NCBI GenBank assembly: GCA_944385665.1
Contig: CALWYB010000017.1
Location: 1-44,946 of the forward strand
Reading direction: 5' to 3'
Origin: an uncultured Oscillospiraceae bacterium
GTDB taxonomy: Bacteria > Bacillota > Clostridia > Oscillospirales > Oscillospiraceae
Length of the DNA stretch: 44,946 bases
Position 1 is the stretch's first letter. Every line of letters begins with the position of its first letter. Below, piece by piece: positions 34,836 through 43,136 of the stretch. Below the pieces are notes generated by a model. That model did not search any database and was not told where the DNA came from. It worked only from the letters and a program-made list of their open reading frames with translations. The translations under genes were made by a program, and so were the position numbers.

Positions 34836-36635
34836 TTAAGCTTCGGGCTCGTCCTGCTCCCGGCGGGTAACGGCCAGGCTCAAATCGTCCAGCTGCTTGT
34901 CGTCCACGAAGTCGGGGCAGTTGGTCATAGGCTCGCTGGCGTTCTGCACCTTGGGGAAGGCGATCACGTCCCGGATGGACTCGGCGCCGGCCATCAGCAT
35001 GCACAGACGGTCCAGGCCGTAGGCCAGGCCGCCGTGAGGGGGCGCGCCGTACTTGAAGGCGTTAATGAGGTGACCGAAGCGCTCCATGGCGTCCTCATCG
35101 GTGAAGCCCAGGGCGCGGAACATGGCCTCCTGGGTCTCAGGCACGGAGATCCGGATGGAGCCGCCGCCCAGCTCGGTGCCGTTCAGGACGATGTCGTAGG
35201 CCTTGGCGCGGCAGTTCTTCTTGTCGGTTTCCAGCTTGTCCAGGTCCTCGTCCATGGGAGCGGTGAACGGGTGGTGCATGGCCACGTAGCGGCCCTCCTC
35301 CTCGCTGTACTCGAACATGGGGAACTCGGTGACCCACAGGAACTTGAAGTCCTTGGGGTCCAGGATGTTCAGCTGACGGGCCACCTCGCAGCGCAGAGCG
35401 CCCAGAGCGGCAAAGACCACCTCGTCCTTCACGTCGCCCACGATGAGGATCAGGTCCCCGTCCTTGGCGCCGGCCCGCTCCAGAATGGCCTGGTTCTCCT
35501 CCTCGGTGAGGAACTTCTGGTAGGAGGAGGTCACCTGGCCGTCGTGCATCCGGGTCCAGGCCAGGCCCTTGGCCTTGTAGGTCTTGACGAACTCACCCAG
35601 CTTGTCGATCTTCTTGCGGGGGAAGTCAGCGGCGTGGCCGTTGACGTTGATGAGGCGCACAGAGCCGCCGCCCTGGACCGCCCCGGAGAACACGCCGAAG
35701 CCGCAATCCTTCACAATGTCGCTGATGTCCTTCAGCTCAAAGCCGAAGCGCAGGTCGGGCTTGTCGGAGCCGAAGCGGTCCATGGCCTCCCGCCAGGGCA
35801 TCCGCAGGAAGGGAGTCTGCACGTCCACGTCCAGGATCTCCTTAAACACACGCTTCAGGAAGCCCTCCTGGATCTCCATGATGTCGTCCTCGTTGACAAA
35901 GGACATCTCCAGGTCGATCTGGGTGAACTCGGGCTGACGGTCGGCACGCAGGTCCTCGTCCCGGAAGCAGCGGGCGATCTGCATATAGCGGTCAAAGCCG
36001 GACAGCATCAGCAGCTGCTTGTACTGCTGGGGGGACTGGGGCAGGGCGTAGAACTTGCCGGGGTGGACGCGGGAGGGCACCAGATAGTCCCGGGCGCCCT
36101 CGGGGGTGGACTTGGTGAGCATGGGGGTCTCGATCTCCAGGAAGCCGTTCTCGTCGAAGTAGTCCCGGCAGATCTTGGTCACCTTGTGGCGGGTGGCGAT
36201 CATGCGCTGCATGTCGGGGCGGCGCAGGTCCAGATAGCGGTACTTCAGGCGCAGCATGTCGTTGGCCTTGGAGTTCTCCACGATCTCAAAGGGCGGGGTC
36301 TCGGCCTTGGCCAGCAGACGCAGCTCGGAGACATAGACCTCGATGTCGCCGGTGGCGATCTTGGTGGTCTTGCTCTCCCGCTCCCGCACCAGGCCGGTAG
36401 CGGCGATGACGTACTCGGAGCGCAGGGTGGAGGCTTTTTCGAAGATGGCCGGGTCAGTGCTGTCGTCGAAGGACAGCTGGATGAGGCCGGTGCGGTCCCG
36501 GAGGTCGACGAAGATCAGGCCGCCCAGGTTGCGCTGACGCTGCACCCAGCCGCACAGGGACACGGTCTTGCCCGCGTCGCTCAGGCGCAGCTCGCCGCAG
36601 TAGTTGGTGCGGTGGAAGTTCTGCAAGTTATCCAT
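34836..36635 (-). CDS. aspS: Aspartyl-tRNA synthetase, bacterial type (599 aa)
   Basis: Class II synthetase for Asp. N-terminal OB-fold anticodon domain begins RTNYCGELRLSDAGKTVSLC with VQRQRNLGGLIFVDLRDRTG. Catalytic motif 2 is FRDEDLRADRQPEFTQIDLE, and motif 3 is GLAYGLDRLCMLM. The GAD insertion typical of bacterial AspRS is present between them. Length matches the bacterial family. The start has GGAG about 11 nt upstream. It is the last gene of a hisS-...-aspS series, with three small exported proteins in between. The aspartate T-box upstream of hisS could serve this gene too. Confidence 0.96.
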   Translation of the reverse strand: MDNLQNFHRTNYCGELRLSDAGKTVSLCGWVQRQRNLGGLIFVDLRDRTGLIQLSFDDSTDPAIFEKASTLRSEYVIAATGLVRERESKTTKIATGDIEVYVSELRLLAKAETPPFEIVENSKANDMLRLKYRYLDLRRPDMQRMIATRHKVTKICRDYFDENGFLEIETPMLTKSTPEGARDYLVPSRVHPGKFYALPQSPQQYKQLLMLSGFDRYMQIARCFRDEDLRADRQPEFTQIDLEMSFVNEDDIMEIQEGFLKRVFKEILDVDVQTPFLRMPWREAMDRFGSDKPDLRFGFELKDISDIVKDCGFGVFSGAVQGGGSVRLINVNGHAADFPRKKIDKLGEFVKTYKAKGLAWTRMHDGQVTSSYQKFLTEEENQAILERAGAKDGDLILIVGDVKDEVVFAALGALRCEVARQLNILDPKDFKFLWVTEFPMFEYSEEEGRYVAMHHPFTAPMDEDLDKLETDKKNCRAKAYDIVLNGTELGGGSIRISVPETQEAMFRALGFTDEDAMERFGHLINAFKYGAPPHGGLAYGLDRLCMLMAGAESIRDVIAFPKVQNASEPMTNCPDFVDDKQLDDLSLAVTRREQDEPEA

Positions 36636-36706
36636 GGTAAATCAACTCCATTTTATATGATTAAATTTAGGAAATAGCAAATTATATTGGAAAAACAGGG
36701 GAAGGA

Positions 36707-37204
36707 CTAGGTATCTCCCGGTACGCCCCGCTGCTGGATGAAGTCGGCCAGGGTCTCGTTCAACTCCCGGGGAGACACGGAAAAGACCAGGGTGCGGCTG
36801 TCTCCCGGCGAGGAGATCAGTACCTGTCCAGTATGGTGGGCGTTGACTGTCACCAGCTGGTCCCCCAGGGCAAAGGCGATCTGAGCGGTGATAGCGTCGG
36901 AAGAATAGGAAGAGGCGGGAGACAGAAGGTTTCGCAGGCTGGAGCGGCAGGTGGTGTCTTCCAGCAGCGTCAGCAGAGCCTCATAGTCCTCCTGGCCGGA
37001 GGTTAGGTTGTCCATTTTCCAGGTCTGTGTGCTGAGATCTCCGTCCTGGATAGAGTTTTCGATGGCAACACCCGACGCGCCGGTGATCTGGTCCCGGTCC
37101 ATGCCTGTGGCCTCCCAGAAGCTCACTGGCCGGGTGTACCACAGGATACCTCCTACCAAGAGGGCAAGAATCAAAATTGCTGGAATCAGAAATTTTTTCT
37201 TCAT
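36707..37204 (-). CDS. Small signal-anchored extracytoplasmic protein, cassette member 1 (165 aa)
   Basis: Function unknown. An N-terminal hydrophobic helix after MKKK (residues 5-25, FLIPAILILALLVGGILWY) is followed by TRPVSFWEATG and a soluble domain of about 140 residues. ATG 37204 has AAAGGAG 9 nt upstream; a GTG at 37213 would start inside that spacing. It shares size, anchor position, an aromatic/Ser-Phe motif just after the anchor and a C-terminal Phe-rich helix with the next two proteins, suggesting paralogy. It is 56 nt from the next gene and 71 nt from aspS. Confidence 0.78.
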   Translation of the reverse strand: MKKKFLIPAILILALLVGGILWYTRPVSFWEATGMDRDQITGASGVAIENSIQDGDLSTQTWKMDNLTSGQEDYEALLTLLEDTTCRSSLRNLLSPASSYSSDAITAQIAFALGDQLVTVNAHHTGQVLISSPGDSRTLVFSVSPRELNETLADFIQQRGVPGDT

Positions 37205-37260
37205 CTTGTGCACTCCTTTCGCACGTTGGGGACGGAAGGGGCAGGGGGGGTTACTCCCCC

Positions 37261-37773
37261 TCAGGAGCGGGAAGCAGATGAGATGTCGGTGGCATCGGGG
37301 CAGTCCTGTAAGAACTGGACCACTTGAGTTTGAAAGTCCTGCCCTGCCAGAGGGAAATAGCTGCGGGTATCCGAGCCGCCCTGGGTCTCCACTTGGGAAC
37401 CATAGAAGCTCATAGAGAACATGCTTTCTCCCTGGTAGAACGAGAGGGTGGCGGTGTAGTCCTCCAGGGTAATGGATTGGGTGGAGGAGGCCTGACCCAG
37501 CCGCACCAGGTCGGTAGGATTGCGGAGATACCGGGTGGAGGTCAACCGCTCCATCAGCTGCTGATACGCCTGGGAATCCGCCGCCAGTTCGATTTGCTTG
37601 GTGCTCAGGCTGGAGCCGGGATCACTGGGGGTCAGCAGGACAGCGCAGTGGGTGACGGGGTCATCTTTGGAAAAGCCGGGAAGGGTGTCTGAAAAGCTGC
37701 GGGGCCACAGGTACCACACCAGCAGCAGACACAGGACGCAAAGGGGAAGCAGGATGGGGAGTTTTTTCCTCAT
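37261..37773 (-). CDS. Small signal-anchored extracytoplasmic protein, cassette member 2 (170 aa)
   Basis: Function unknown. MRKKLPILLPLCVLCLLLVW forms a signal anchor, followed by WPRSFSDTLPGFSK. The rest looks like a small mixed alpha/beta domain with TRYLRNPTDLVRLGQ and IELAADSQAYQQLMERLTS. ATG 37773 has GGAGG about 9 nt upstream. The PRSFS motif after the anchor is shared with cassette member 3. A hairpin module lies in the 95-nt gap between the two genes. No enzymatic motif was seen. Confidence 0.78.
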   Translation of the reverse strand: MRKKLPILLPLCVLCLLLVWYLWPRSFSDTLPGFSKDDPVTHCAVLLTPSDPGSSLSTKQIELAADSQAYQQLMERLTSTRYLRNPTDLVRLGQASSTQSITLEDYTATLSFYQGESMFSMSFYGSQVETQGGSDTRSYFPLAGQDFQTQVVQFLQDCPDATDISSASRS

Positions 37774-37796
37774 AACATTCACCTCCGCATTCTGAC

Positions 37797-37848
37797 GCTT
37801 TCTTGAAAGAAAGCTTAGCAAAGAACTTTGTGCAAAACTTCGTTTCGC
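37797..37848. repeat. Hairpin module between cassette members 2 and 3
   Basis: GCTTTC-TTGAAA-GAAAGC (37797-37814) and GCAAAAC-TTC-GTTTCGC (37832-37848, one A:C mismatch). Confidence 0.88.
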
Positions 37849-37868
37849 CTCGTTTGGGAAGAGAACGG

Positions 37869-38339
37869 TCAGCTGCCGTACTGTTCGGCAAGCTGCTGCA
37901 TGGCCGCGTCCATGTCCGATTGGGAGATGGGCCGGTAGCCCAGGTAATGGCTGCCCAGCCAGTTTACCCACAGGATCTGCCCGTCCCATAGCAGGGTCGT
38001 GCCGCGATGACCGGTGGGCGAGCCGCCCTCTTGAAAATAGTCGATCTTCACCTTCACCGGCCCCCGGGGCTGGTGGAGAAAGGGGATCAGCGTGGTGGGG
38101 TCAGCCAGAAAGTGAGCCGTCCCCATCGCGTTCTGGAGGGCGGAAAAGGCGTCCAAGGACGCTTGGTCCATGCCAAAGCTGGAAGAGGCGATAAATTCTG
38201 TCTCGCCTTGGATTTCTTTTCCTCTATTCACCACCCGCTGGGGAATGACCCAGGAAAAGGAGCGGGGAAACACGGTCCAGACCAAAAGGCAGACAACAAG
38301 GAGAATCAGGATGCGACGAAGGTACTTGGTTCGCTTCAT
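37869..38339 (-). CDS. Small signal-anchored extracytoplasmic protein, cassette member 3 (156 aa)
   Basis: Function unknown. The N-terminus MKRTKYLRRILILLVVCLLV is a signal anchor, followed by FPRSFSWVIPQ, the same PRSFS motif as cassette member 2. The domain contains GTAHFLADPTTLIPF, which resembles TRYLRNPTDLVRL of member 2, and ends DMDAAMQQLAEQYGS. GGAG lies 10 nt before the ATG. It is flanked by hairpin modules on both sides and lies directly downstream of hisS. Confidence 0.78.
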   Translation of the reverse strand: MKRTKYLRRILILLVVCLLVWTVFPRSFSWVIPQRVVNRGKEIQGETEFIASSSFGMDQASLDAFSALQNAMGTAHFLADPTTLIPFLHQPRGPVKVKIDYFQEGGSPTGHRGTTLLWDGQILWVNWLGSHYLGYRPISQSDMDAAMQQLAEQYGS

Positions 38340-38360
38340 TGCCAGTACTCCTCCTTTCCC

Positions 38361-38412
38361 GCTTTCTTGAAAGAAAGCTTGGCAAAGAACTTTATGCGAA
38401 ACTTCGTTTCGC
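38361..38412. repeat. Hairpin module between hisS and cassette member 3
   Basis: GCTTTC-TTGAAA-GAAAGC (38361-38378) and GCGAAAC-TTC-GTTTCGC (38396-38412), 19 nt from the hisS stop. Confidence 0.9.
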
Positions 38413-38431
38413 CTCTGCCGAAAGGGGGAGA

Positions 38432-39799
38432 TTATTCTCCCTTGTCCAGAATGGGCTTGCCCTGGTTGAGTTTCTCCAGGCCCGCCTGGATGTGGGCCAC
38501 CGCCTCGGCGGGAGAGAGCTTCACCTGCTGGCCGGTGGACAGGTCCTTCACGGCGCACACGCCGGAAGAGATCTCATCCTCGCCCAGGAACACGGCGTAG
38601 GGGATGGACAGCTTGTCGGCGTAGGAGATCTTCTGCTTAAACTTCTTCTGCTCGGCGTGGATCTGGGTGCGGATGCCCGCCTGGCGCAGGGTGGTGGCCA
38701 GAGCGATGGCGGGGGAGAGATCATCGGTCATGGGCAGGATGAGCACGTCGGCGGGAGCGGTGTTCAGGGCGTCGTTCAGGTAGCCCTGGTCCTCCAGCAC
38801 GAAGAACAGCCGGGTCAGACCGATGGAGATGCCCACGCCGGGCAGCTGCTTGTCGGTGTAATACTCCGCCAGGTTGTCGTACCGGCCGCCGGAGCAGATG
38901 GAGCCGATCTCCGGGTGGTCCAGCATGGTGGTCTCGTAAACGGTGCCGGTGTAGTAGTCCAGGCCACGGGCGATGGTCAGATCCACAGCGAAGTGGTCCT
39001 GGGGCACGCCGAAGGCGGCCAGATACTTCACCACGGTGTTCAGCTCACTGAGGCCCTGGTCAAAGACCTCGTTGCGGCCCCGGTAGCCCTCCAGGGCGGC
39101 CAGCACTGCTTCGTTGGAGCCGGTGATGGCGATGAAGGTGAGAATCTCGCCCGCCTGCGCCTCGGAAAGGCCGATCTCCTCGTCCATCAGCAGGGCCTTG
39201 ACCTTCTCGGCGCCAATCTTGTCCAGCTTGTCCACGGTGCGCATAATGTCGCCGGACTTCTCGGTGAGGCCCAGCATGGCGTAGAAGCCATTGAGGATCT
39301 TCCGATTGTTCACCCGGATCTGGAAACGCTTCAAACCCAGACGGGTAAAGGCCTGGTAGATGATGGCGGGAATCTCCGCCTCGTTGGAGATGTCCAGCTT
39401 GCCGTCGCCGATCACGTCAATGTCGGCCTGGTAGAACTCCCGGAAGCGGCCCCGCTGGGCCCGCTCGCCCCGGTACACCTTGCCGATCTGGAAGCGGCGG
39501 AAGGGGAAGGTCAGCTTGCCGTAGTTGAGGGCCACATACTTGGCCAGCGGCACGGTGAGATCAAAGCGCAGGGACAGGTCGGTGTCCCCCTTCATAAAGC
39601 GGTAGATCTGCTTTTCCGTCTCGCCGCCGCCCTTGGCCAGCAGCACCTCGCTGGCCTCAATGAGGGGGGTATCCAGGGGGGTGAAGCCGTACAGGGAGTA
39701 GGTCTGGCGGAGAATTTCCACCATGCGGTCGAACTGAGCCTGTCGGGCGGGGAGAAGCTCCATAAACCCGGACAGGGTGCGGGGCTGTACTTTACTCAT
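38432..39799 (-). CDS. hisS: Histidyl-tRNA synthetase (455 aa)
   Basis: Class II synthetase for His. Motif 1 region is FTPLDTPLIEASEVLL. Motif 2 is RRFQIGKVYRGERAQRGRFR, and HisA-type signature ARGLDYYTGTVYE is intact. C-terminal anticodon-binding domain contains PADVLILPMTDD and SISYADKL-type helices near QKKFKQKISYADKL. The start MSKVQPRTLSGFMELLP at 39799 is chosen because earlier in-frame codons read into repeat copy H; AAAGGA lies about 12 nt upstream. An aspartate T-box and its promoter lie about 1 kb upstream beyond that repeat. Confidence 0.95.
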   Translation of the reverse strand: MSKVQPRTLSGFMELLPARQAQFDRMVEILRQTYSLYGFTPLDTPLIEASEVLLAKGGGETEKQIYRFMKGDTDLSLRFDLTVPLAKYVALNYGKLTFPFRRFQIGKVYRGERAQRGRFREFYQADIDVIGDGKLDISNEAEIPAIIYQAFTRLGLKRFQIRVNNRKILNGFYAMLGLTEKSGDIMRTVDKLDKIGAEKVKALLMDEEIGLSEAQAGEILTFIAITGSNEAVLAALEGYRGRNEVFDQGLSELNTVVKYLAAFGVPQDHFAVDLTIARGLDYYTGTVYETTMLDHPEIGSICSGGRYDNLAEYYTDKQLPGVGISIGLTRLFFVLEDQGYLNDALNTAPADVLILPMTDDLSPAIALATTLRQAGIRTQIHAEQKKFKQKISYADKLSIPYAVFLGEDEISSGVCAVKDLSTGQQVKLSPAEAVAHIQAGLEKLNQGKPILDKGE

Positions 39800-39837
39800 G
39801 GGTATCAAAATCCTTTCTTTGGAGTTGTTTTTATAAA

Positions 39838-40798
39838 TTCCGCCCTGCGGGGGACAGGGTGCGGATGTTCCTTTCTGCTCGCACAGAAAGGAACCAAAGA
39901 TGCGCCAAGGGGACTCCTTCGATGAACACCTCGCCAAAGGCGGGTGTCCATAGGCGTCGCCCCCCTGGACCCCCTATTTACGGGGGTACCCTACTGGGAA
40001 ATTGGCACTTGCGTCCGGCGGGCAAAATCTGAGTGACTGGTCCTTCTTACTACCGGGCCACTGGGCCCTGCTGGGTGGGAAATTTAAAACCGTCCGCGCT
40101 GTACGGACACCGCCTGCCTTAGCAGAACCAGGGGAGCGGGGCTGTTGCGGGCGGATGTCTCATCCGCCCCTACACACAAAATTGGCAGTCTCTCCGTAGG
40201 GGCCGGTGTCCTCACCGGCCCGCCCGATCCCCGCCGCACCAAACGAGTAGGCAGGCACCAGGCGGGGTGGGGTAAAACACACGGGGTCCCCGCCGAAGCC
40301 CAGCGAAGCGGGTTCGGTGGGGAGAGGAGGAGCAAGGGAGCGCCATGACGGATGCCCATACTTGGGCGTCCGGAATAGAGCGGACTTTGCGACGACGAAG
40401 TGGGCCGGAAAGCGGCGCAGAATCCACTCAAATTTTGTCCGCCGGAACTTACGTACCAGCTAAAGTGACCCTCTCCCGTAAACGGGGTCCGGGGACGACT
40501 CCCCCTGTCAGAGGGAGATGGCCCGAAGGGCCAGAGGGGGTAGGGAACGACGCCTATGGGCACTGCCGTAGGCAAAGTACCCATGAAGGCGGCCCCGGCG
40601 ATCTTTGGTTCTTTCCATCGCTGGAAAGAACAATTTTCGTCTCCCCGCCCCGCAGGGCGGAATCCCAGAGGCGAAGCGAAGCTTCGAAGGAAGTTCTTTG
40701 CTAAGCTTTCTTTCAAGAAAGCGGGGGGCGGAGTCCCAGAGGCAAAGCGGAGCTTTGCAGAACGTTCTTTTGCCTACTTTTCTTACAAGAAAAGTAGG
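39838..40798. repeat. Full-length mosaic element between T-box and hisS (copy H)
   Basis: Left end TTCCGCCCTGCGGGG (39838-39852), hairpin GTTCCTTTCTG...CAGAAAGGAAC (39867-39894), left arm to about 40090, centre with GGGCGGATG...CATCCGCCC and GGGCCGGTG...CACCGGCCC (about 40150-40225), right arm about 40400-40600, hairpin GTTCTTTCCA...TGGAAAGAAC (40608-40631), right end CCGCCCCGCAGGGCGGAA (40645-40662). Two inverted hairpin modules follow: GCTTTC-TTTCAA-GAAAGC (40705-40722), GCAAAGC-GGA-GCTTTGC (40742-40758) and CCTACTTTTC-TTACAA-GAAAAGTAGG (40773-40798). The last hairpin touches the T-box terminator. Confidence 0.88.
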
Positions 40799-41043
40799 CG
40801 CTCTCGTCCCGTGATTGGGACGAGAGCGCCTAAGAACACGCTTCGTGGTGCCACCCAATTTCAGAACAGGGCGACCCTGTTCCCTTTGGCCCCTGTGTTG
40901 CGGCAGAGGGGACCGCGCCCGTCTCCGGGCCCGCTGGTAGCGCTGTCTTCCTCCGGGCCATTTCCCCGAAACCCTTTCAGCCGTGGGGTTTCTCTCTGTT
41001 GGGCGGTAACCGGGCTACTTATGCGCCGTCGTGGCGGTTTCTG
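40797..41043 (-). promoter_or_regulatory. T-box leader with Asp (GAC) specifier, upstream of hisS
   Basis: Minus strand. T-box motif GGGTGGCACCACG (40856-40844). Stem I has an AGTA motif (CATAAGTAGCCC) and on its 3' side GGAAGACAGCGC, where GAC (40947-40945) is the likely specifier, an Asp codon. The terminator GGCGCTCTCGTCCC...GGGACGAGAGCGCC (40830-40797) has a perfect 14-bp stem, and its T-tract is supplied by the adjoining repeat hairpin. In other Firmicutes hisS-aspS operons carry such a leader; here about 1 kb of repeat separates it from hisS. Confidence 0.88.
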
Positions 41044-41048
41044 GTAAT

Positions 41049-41077
41049 AGGATACCCAAATTGGGCAAAAAAGTCAA
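41049..41077 (-). promoter_or_regulatory. Sigma-A promoter of the T-box/hisS transcript
   Basis: Minus strand: TTGACT (41077-41072), a 17-nt spacer, TATCCT (41054-41049). It lies just past the mgsA-like stop codon at 41088. Confidence 0.8.
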
Positions 41078-41087
41078 CCGTTTTGCC

Positions 41088-41504
41088 TTACAGGGCGAAG
41101 GGAACCCGGTTGGGATTCATGACGATACGCCAGTCCAGATCGCCCCGGGCCAGGCCGTGGATGAGCAGCTCGGCGGTGGCTACGTTGGTGGCCATGGGCA
41201 CGGAGTGCTGGTCGCACAGACGGCAGATATACATCACATCGTCGTCCATGGTGTTGTCCTGGGGGGAGTTGAAGAAGAGGACCATATCGATCTCATTATA
41301 GATAATGCGCTGGCCGATCTGCTCGATGCCGCCGTGCTCGTGGGACAAAAACAGATTGACGGGCAGGCCGGTAGCCTCCGCCACCATCCGTCCGGTGGCG
41401 TTGGTGGCACAGACGGTGTGCTTGGACAGAACGCCGCAGTAGGCGGTGCAGAACTGAACCATCAGTTCCTGCTTGCGGTTGTGACACATAAGTGCAATAT
41501 TCAT
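41088..41504 (-). CDS. Methylglyoxal synthase-like protein with altered active site (138 aa)
   Basis: Full-length MgsA fold, opening MNIALMCHNRKQELMVQFCT and containing VPMATNVATAELLIH. Known MgsA enzymes turn dihydroxyacetone phosphate into methylglyoxal using an Asp in SGPxGGDQQxG and a His in the HEPD region. Here the first segment reads LSHEHGGIEQIG, with Ile in place of the catalytic Asp, and the second reads DNTMDDDV, without the His. The HD pair near the N-terminus is HN. These changes suggest loss or change of methylglyoxal synthase activity. It lies 40 nt after minD. GGAGG is about 10 nt before the ATG. Confidence 0.8.
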   Translation of the reverse strand: MNIALMCHNRKQELMVQFCTAYCGVLSKHTVCATNATGRMVAEATGLPVNLFLSHEHGGIEQIGQRIIYNEIDMVLFFNSPQDNTMDDDVMYICRLCDQHSVPMATNVATAELLIHGLARGDLDWRIVMNPNRVPFAL

Positions 41505-41544
41505 GGTGGCGATTACCTCCTTAAATCGTGATAGAACAGGGAAA

Positions 41545-42279
41545 TCATCGAATGCGCATAATGGGCACGCGGAGGCCCTGGATCCGTTTTGCGATGTTCA
41601 GGCATGCGGTGGCGGCGCCTTGCCGTCCGTTGAGGATCAGGGGCCGGCCCTGATTGGCCGATAGGATAACTCTGGGATCCTCGGGGACTACGCCGATCAG
41701 GGGCAAGCCCGCGGCGTCCATGGCGTCATCGATGGTGGTGCGCAGCTGGCGCAGCAGCTTGGGCTGGATGCGGTTCATGACCAGGTGGATCTGCTCCAGG
41801 CGATCCAACTCCGCCACGGTGCGCTGAGCATCCCGCAGGGAAGAGGCGTCGTTGGTGGCCACTACCAGCGCCCGGTCGGCGCCGCAGGTGGCCAGCTGGA
41901 AGCCGGGACCCAGACCGGCAGGGGAGTCGATCAGAATGTAATCATACCGTTTCCGGGCCGCGTCCAACAGGTCCTGGACCTGCCATTGGGTCAGCTGCGG
42001 GGTAAAGGACATGGGGGCGGACAGCAGAGATAAGCCGGGCAAATCGGGGTGGCTCACCGCCGCCTTTTCCAGGGAACAGCGGCCAAACACCACATCAGAG
42101 AAGTCCATCAGCGCCCGGTCGCTCAGCCCCAGAGAGATGTCCAGGTTGCGCAGGCCGATGTCCATATCGATGCACAGTACGCTCTTACCAAGCCGTGCCA
42201 GGCAGGAGCCTACGCCGCCGGTGATGGAGGTTTTTCCAGTTCCCCCCTTGCCAGAGGTCACTACAATTACACTTCCCAT
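41545..42279 (-). CDS. minD: Septum site-determining ATPase MinD (244 aa)
   Basis: ParA/MinD-family ATPase that places the division septum. Deviant Walker A GKGGTGKTS (10-18) and switch region DMDIGLRNLDISLGL are intact; Walker B is YDYILIDSPAGLG. The C-terminal end CLNIAKRIQGLRVPIMRIR could be the amphipathic membrane helix. ATG 42279 has AGGAGG 6-7 nt upstream, with an upstream promoter-like TTGACG-16-TAGACT. No minC or minE is next to it; the MgsA-like gene follows directly. Confidence 0.93.
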   Translation of the reverse strand: MGSVIVVTSGKGGTGKTSITGGVGSCLARLGKSVLCIDMDIGLRNLDISLGLSDRALMDFSDVVFGRCSLEKAAVSHPDLPGLSLLSAPMSFTPQLTQWQVQDLLDAARKRYDYILIDSPAGLGPGFQLATCGADRALVVATNDASSLRDAQRTVAELDRLEQIHLVMNRIQPKLLRQLRTTIDDAMDAAGLPLIGVVPEDPRVILSANQGRPLILNGRQGAATACLNIAKRIQGLRVPIMRIR

Positions 42280-42304
42280 GAAATTCCTCCTATACACCAA
42301 TTCC

Positions 42305-42332
42305 AGTCTATCACAAATCCAAGGTTCGTCAA
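42305..42332 (-). promoter_or_regulatory. Candidate promoter of minD and the MgsA-like gene
   Basis: Minus strand: TTGACG (42332-42327), a 16-nt spacer, TAGACT (42310-42305). The spacer is 1 nt shorter than usual. Confidence 0.5.
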
Positions 42333-42418
42333 CAACTTTTTTGAAAAAAATCTCACAATTTCAAAATAATTTTCAGTGAAACGCAAAAAAGGAAGAAATC
42401 ACCCAGAATCATCCAAAA

Positions 42419-43132
42419 TTACAGGGGATTTTTTTGAATTTTGGCCCATCTTCTGGGATACCCCTTCAAGGTGGGAGCCACCTTGCGGATGGGGATAAGC
42501 CGGTGGGTCACCCCCGCCTCGGGGATGGGGTAGTCCATGACGGGCTCCACCCGGCCACCTAACATTTTGATACAGTGGGCGGCCTGGTCCAGCTCCTCCT
42601 GGCTTTCCACCGACTTCATGGCCAGGAACACGCCTCCCACCTTCACAAAGGGGAGGCACAGCTCGCACAAAAGCCGCAGCTCGGCCACCGCACGGGCGGT
42701 GACGATGTCAAAGCTGTCCCGCCAGCCCTTCACCAGGGCCTGCTCCTCGGCCCGGGCGTGGACGGCCTCAATGCCCTCCAGCCCCAGCCGGGCGCACACC
42801 TCATTGAGCCAGTCCACCCGCTTGTTCAGGCTGTCCAGCAGGGTGACCTGGAGAGAGGGGACCAGGATCTTCAAAGGCAGGCCGGGCAGTCCGGCGCCGG
42901 TGCCCACGTCCAGCAGGGTCTTGCCCTGAAAATCTCCCCAGTTGAGCAGAGCGGCGCTGTCCAGCATGTGCAGCCGCGCCACCCCCGCCTCGTCCCGGAT
43001 GGCGGTGAGATTCATCACCTGGTTTTTCTCCAGCATCAGCCGGCCGTACTCCGCCAGCTGGTCCCGGGCGTTGTCCGGCACCCGGCCGGTGAGGCCCAGC
43101 TCCGCCAGGCCGGAAGTTAGGATCTCCTTCAC
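42419..43132 (-). CDS. rsmG: 16S rRNA (guanine-N7) methyltransferase RsmG (237 aa)
   Basis: GidB/RsmG methylates G527 of 16S rRNA with S-adenosylmethionine. The family opening is LTAIRDEAGVARLHMLDS, SAM motif I is LLDVGTGAGLPGLPLKIL, then VTLLDSLNKRVDWLNEV and FDIVTARAVAELRLL. Start GTG 43132 is preferred with GGAGG 8 nt upstream; a TTG at 43147 would overlap that site. Normally it follows mnmE-mnmG after jag; here it is 10 kb away on the opposite strand. The upstream membrane-protein gene ends 4 nt before its start. Confidence 0.94.
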   Translation of the reverse strand: MKEILTSGLAELGLTGRVPDNARDQLAEYGRLMLEKNQVMNLTAIRDEAGVARLHMLDSAALLNWGDFQGKTLLDVGTGAGLPGLPLKILVPSLQVTLLDSLNKRVDWLNEVCARLGLEGIEAVHARAEEQALVKGWRDSFDIVTARAVAELRLLCELCLPFVKVGGVFLAMKSVESQEELDQAAHCIKMLGGRVEPVMDYPIPEAGVTHRLIPIRKVAPTLKGYPRRWAKIQKNPL

Positions 43133-43136
43133 AGTG

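Noticed and set aside
34785-36677. Open frame antisense to aspS
   Set aside because: Shadow of aspS with no motifs or ribosome site.
38432-39937. Longer HisS starting at 39937
   Set aside because: The extension reads repeat copy H; the start at 39799 gives a normal HisRS N-terminus.
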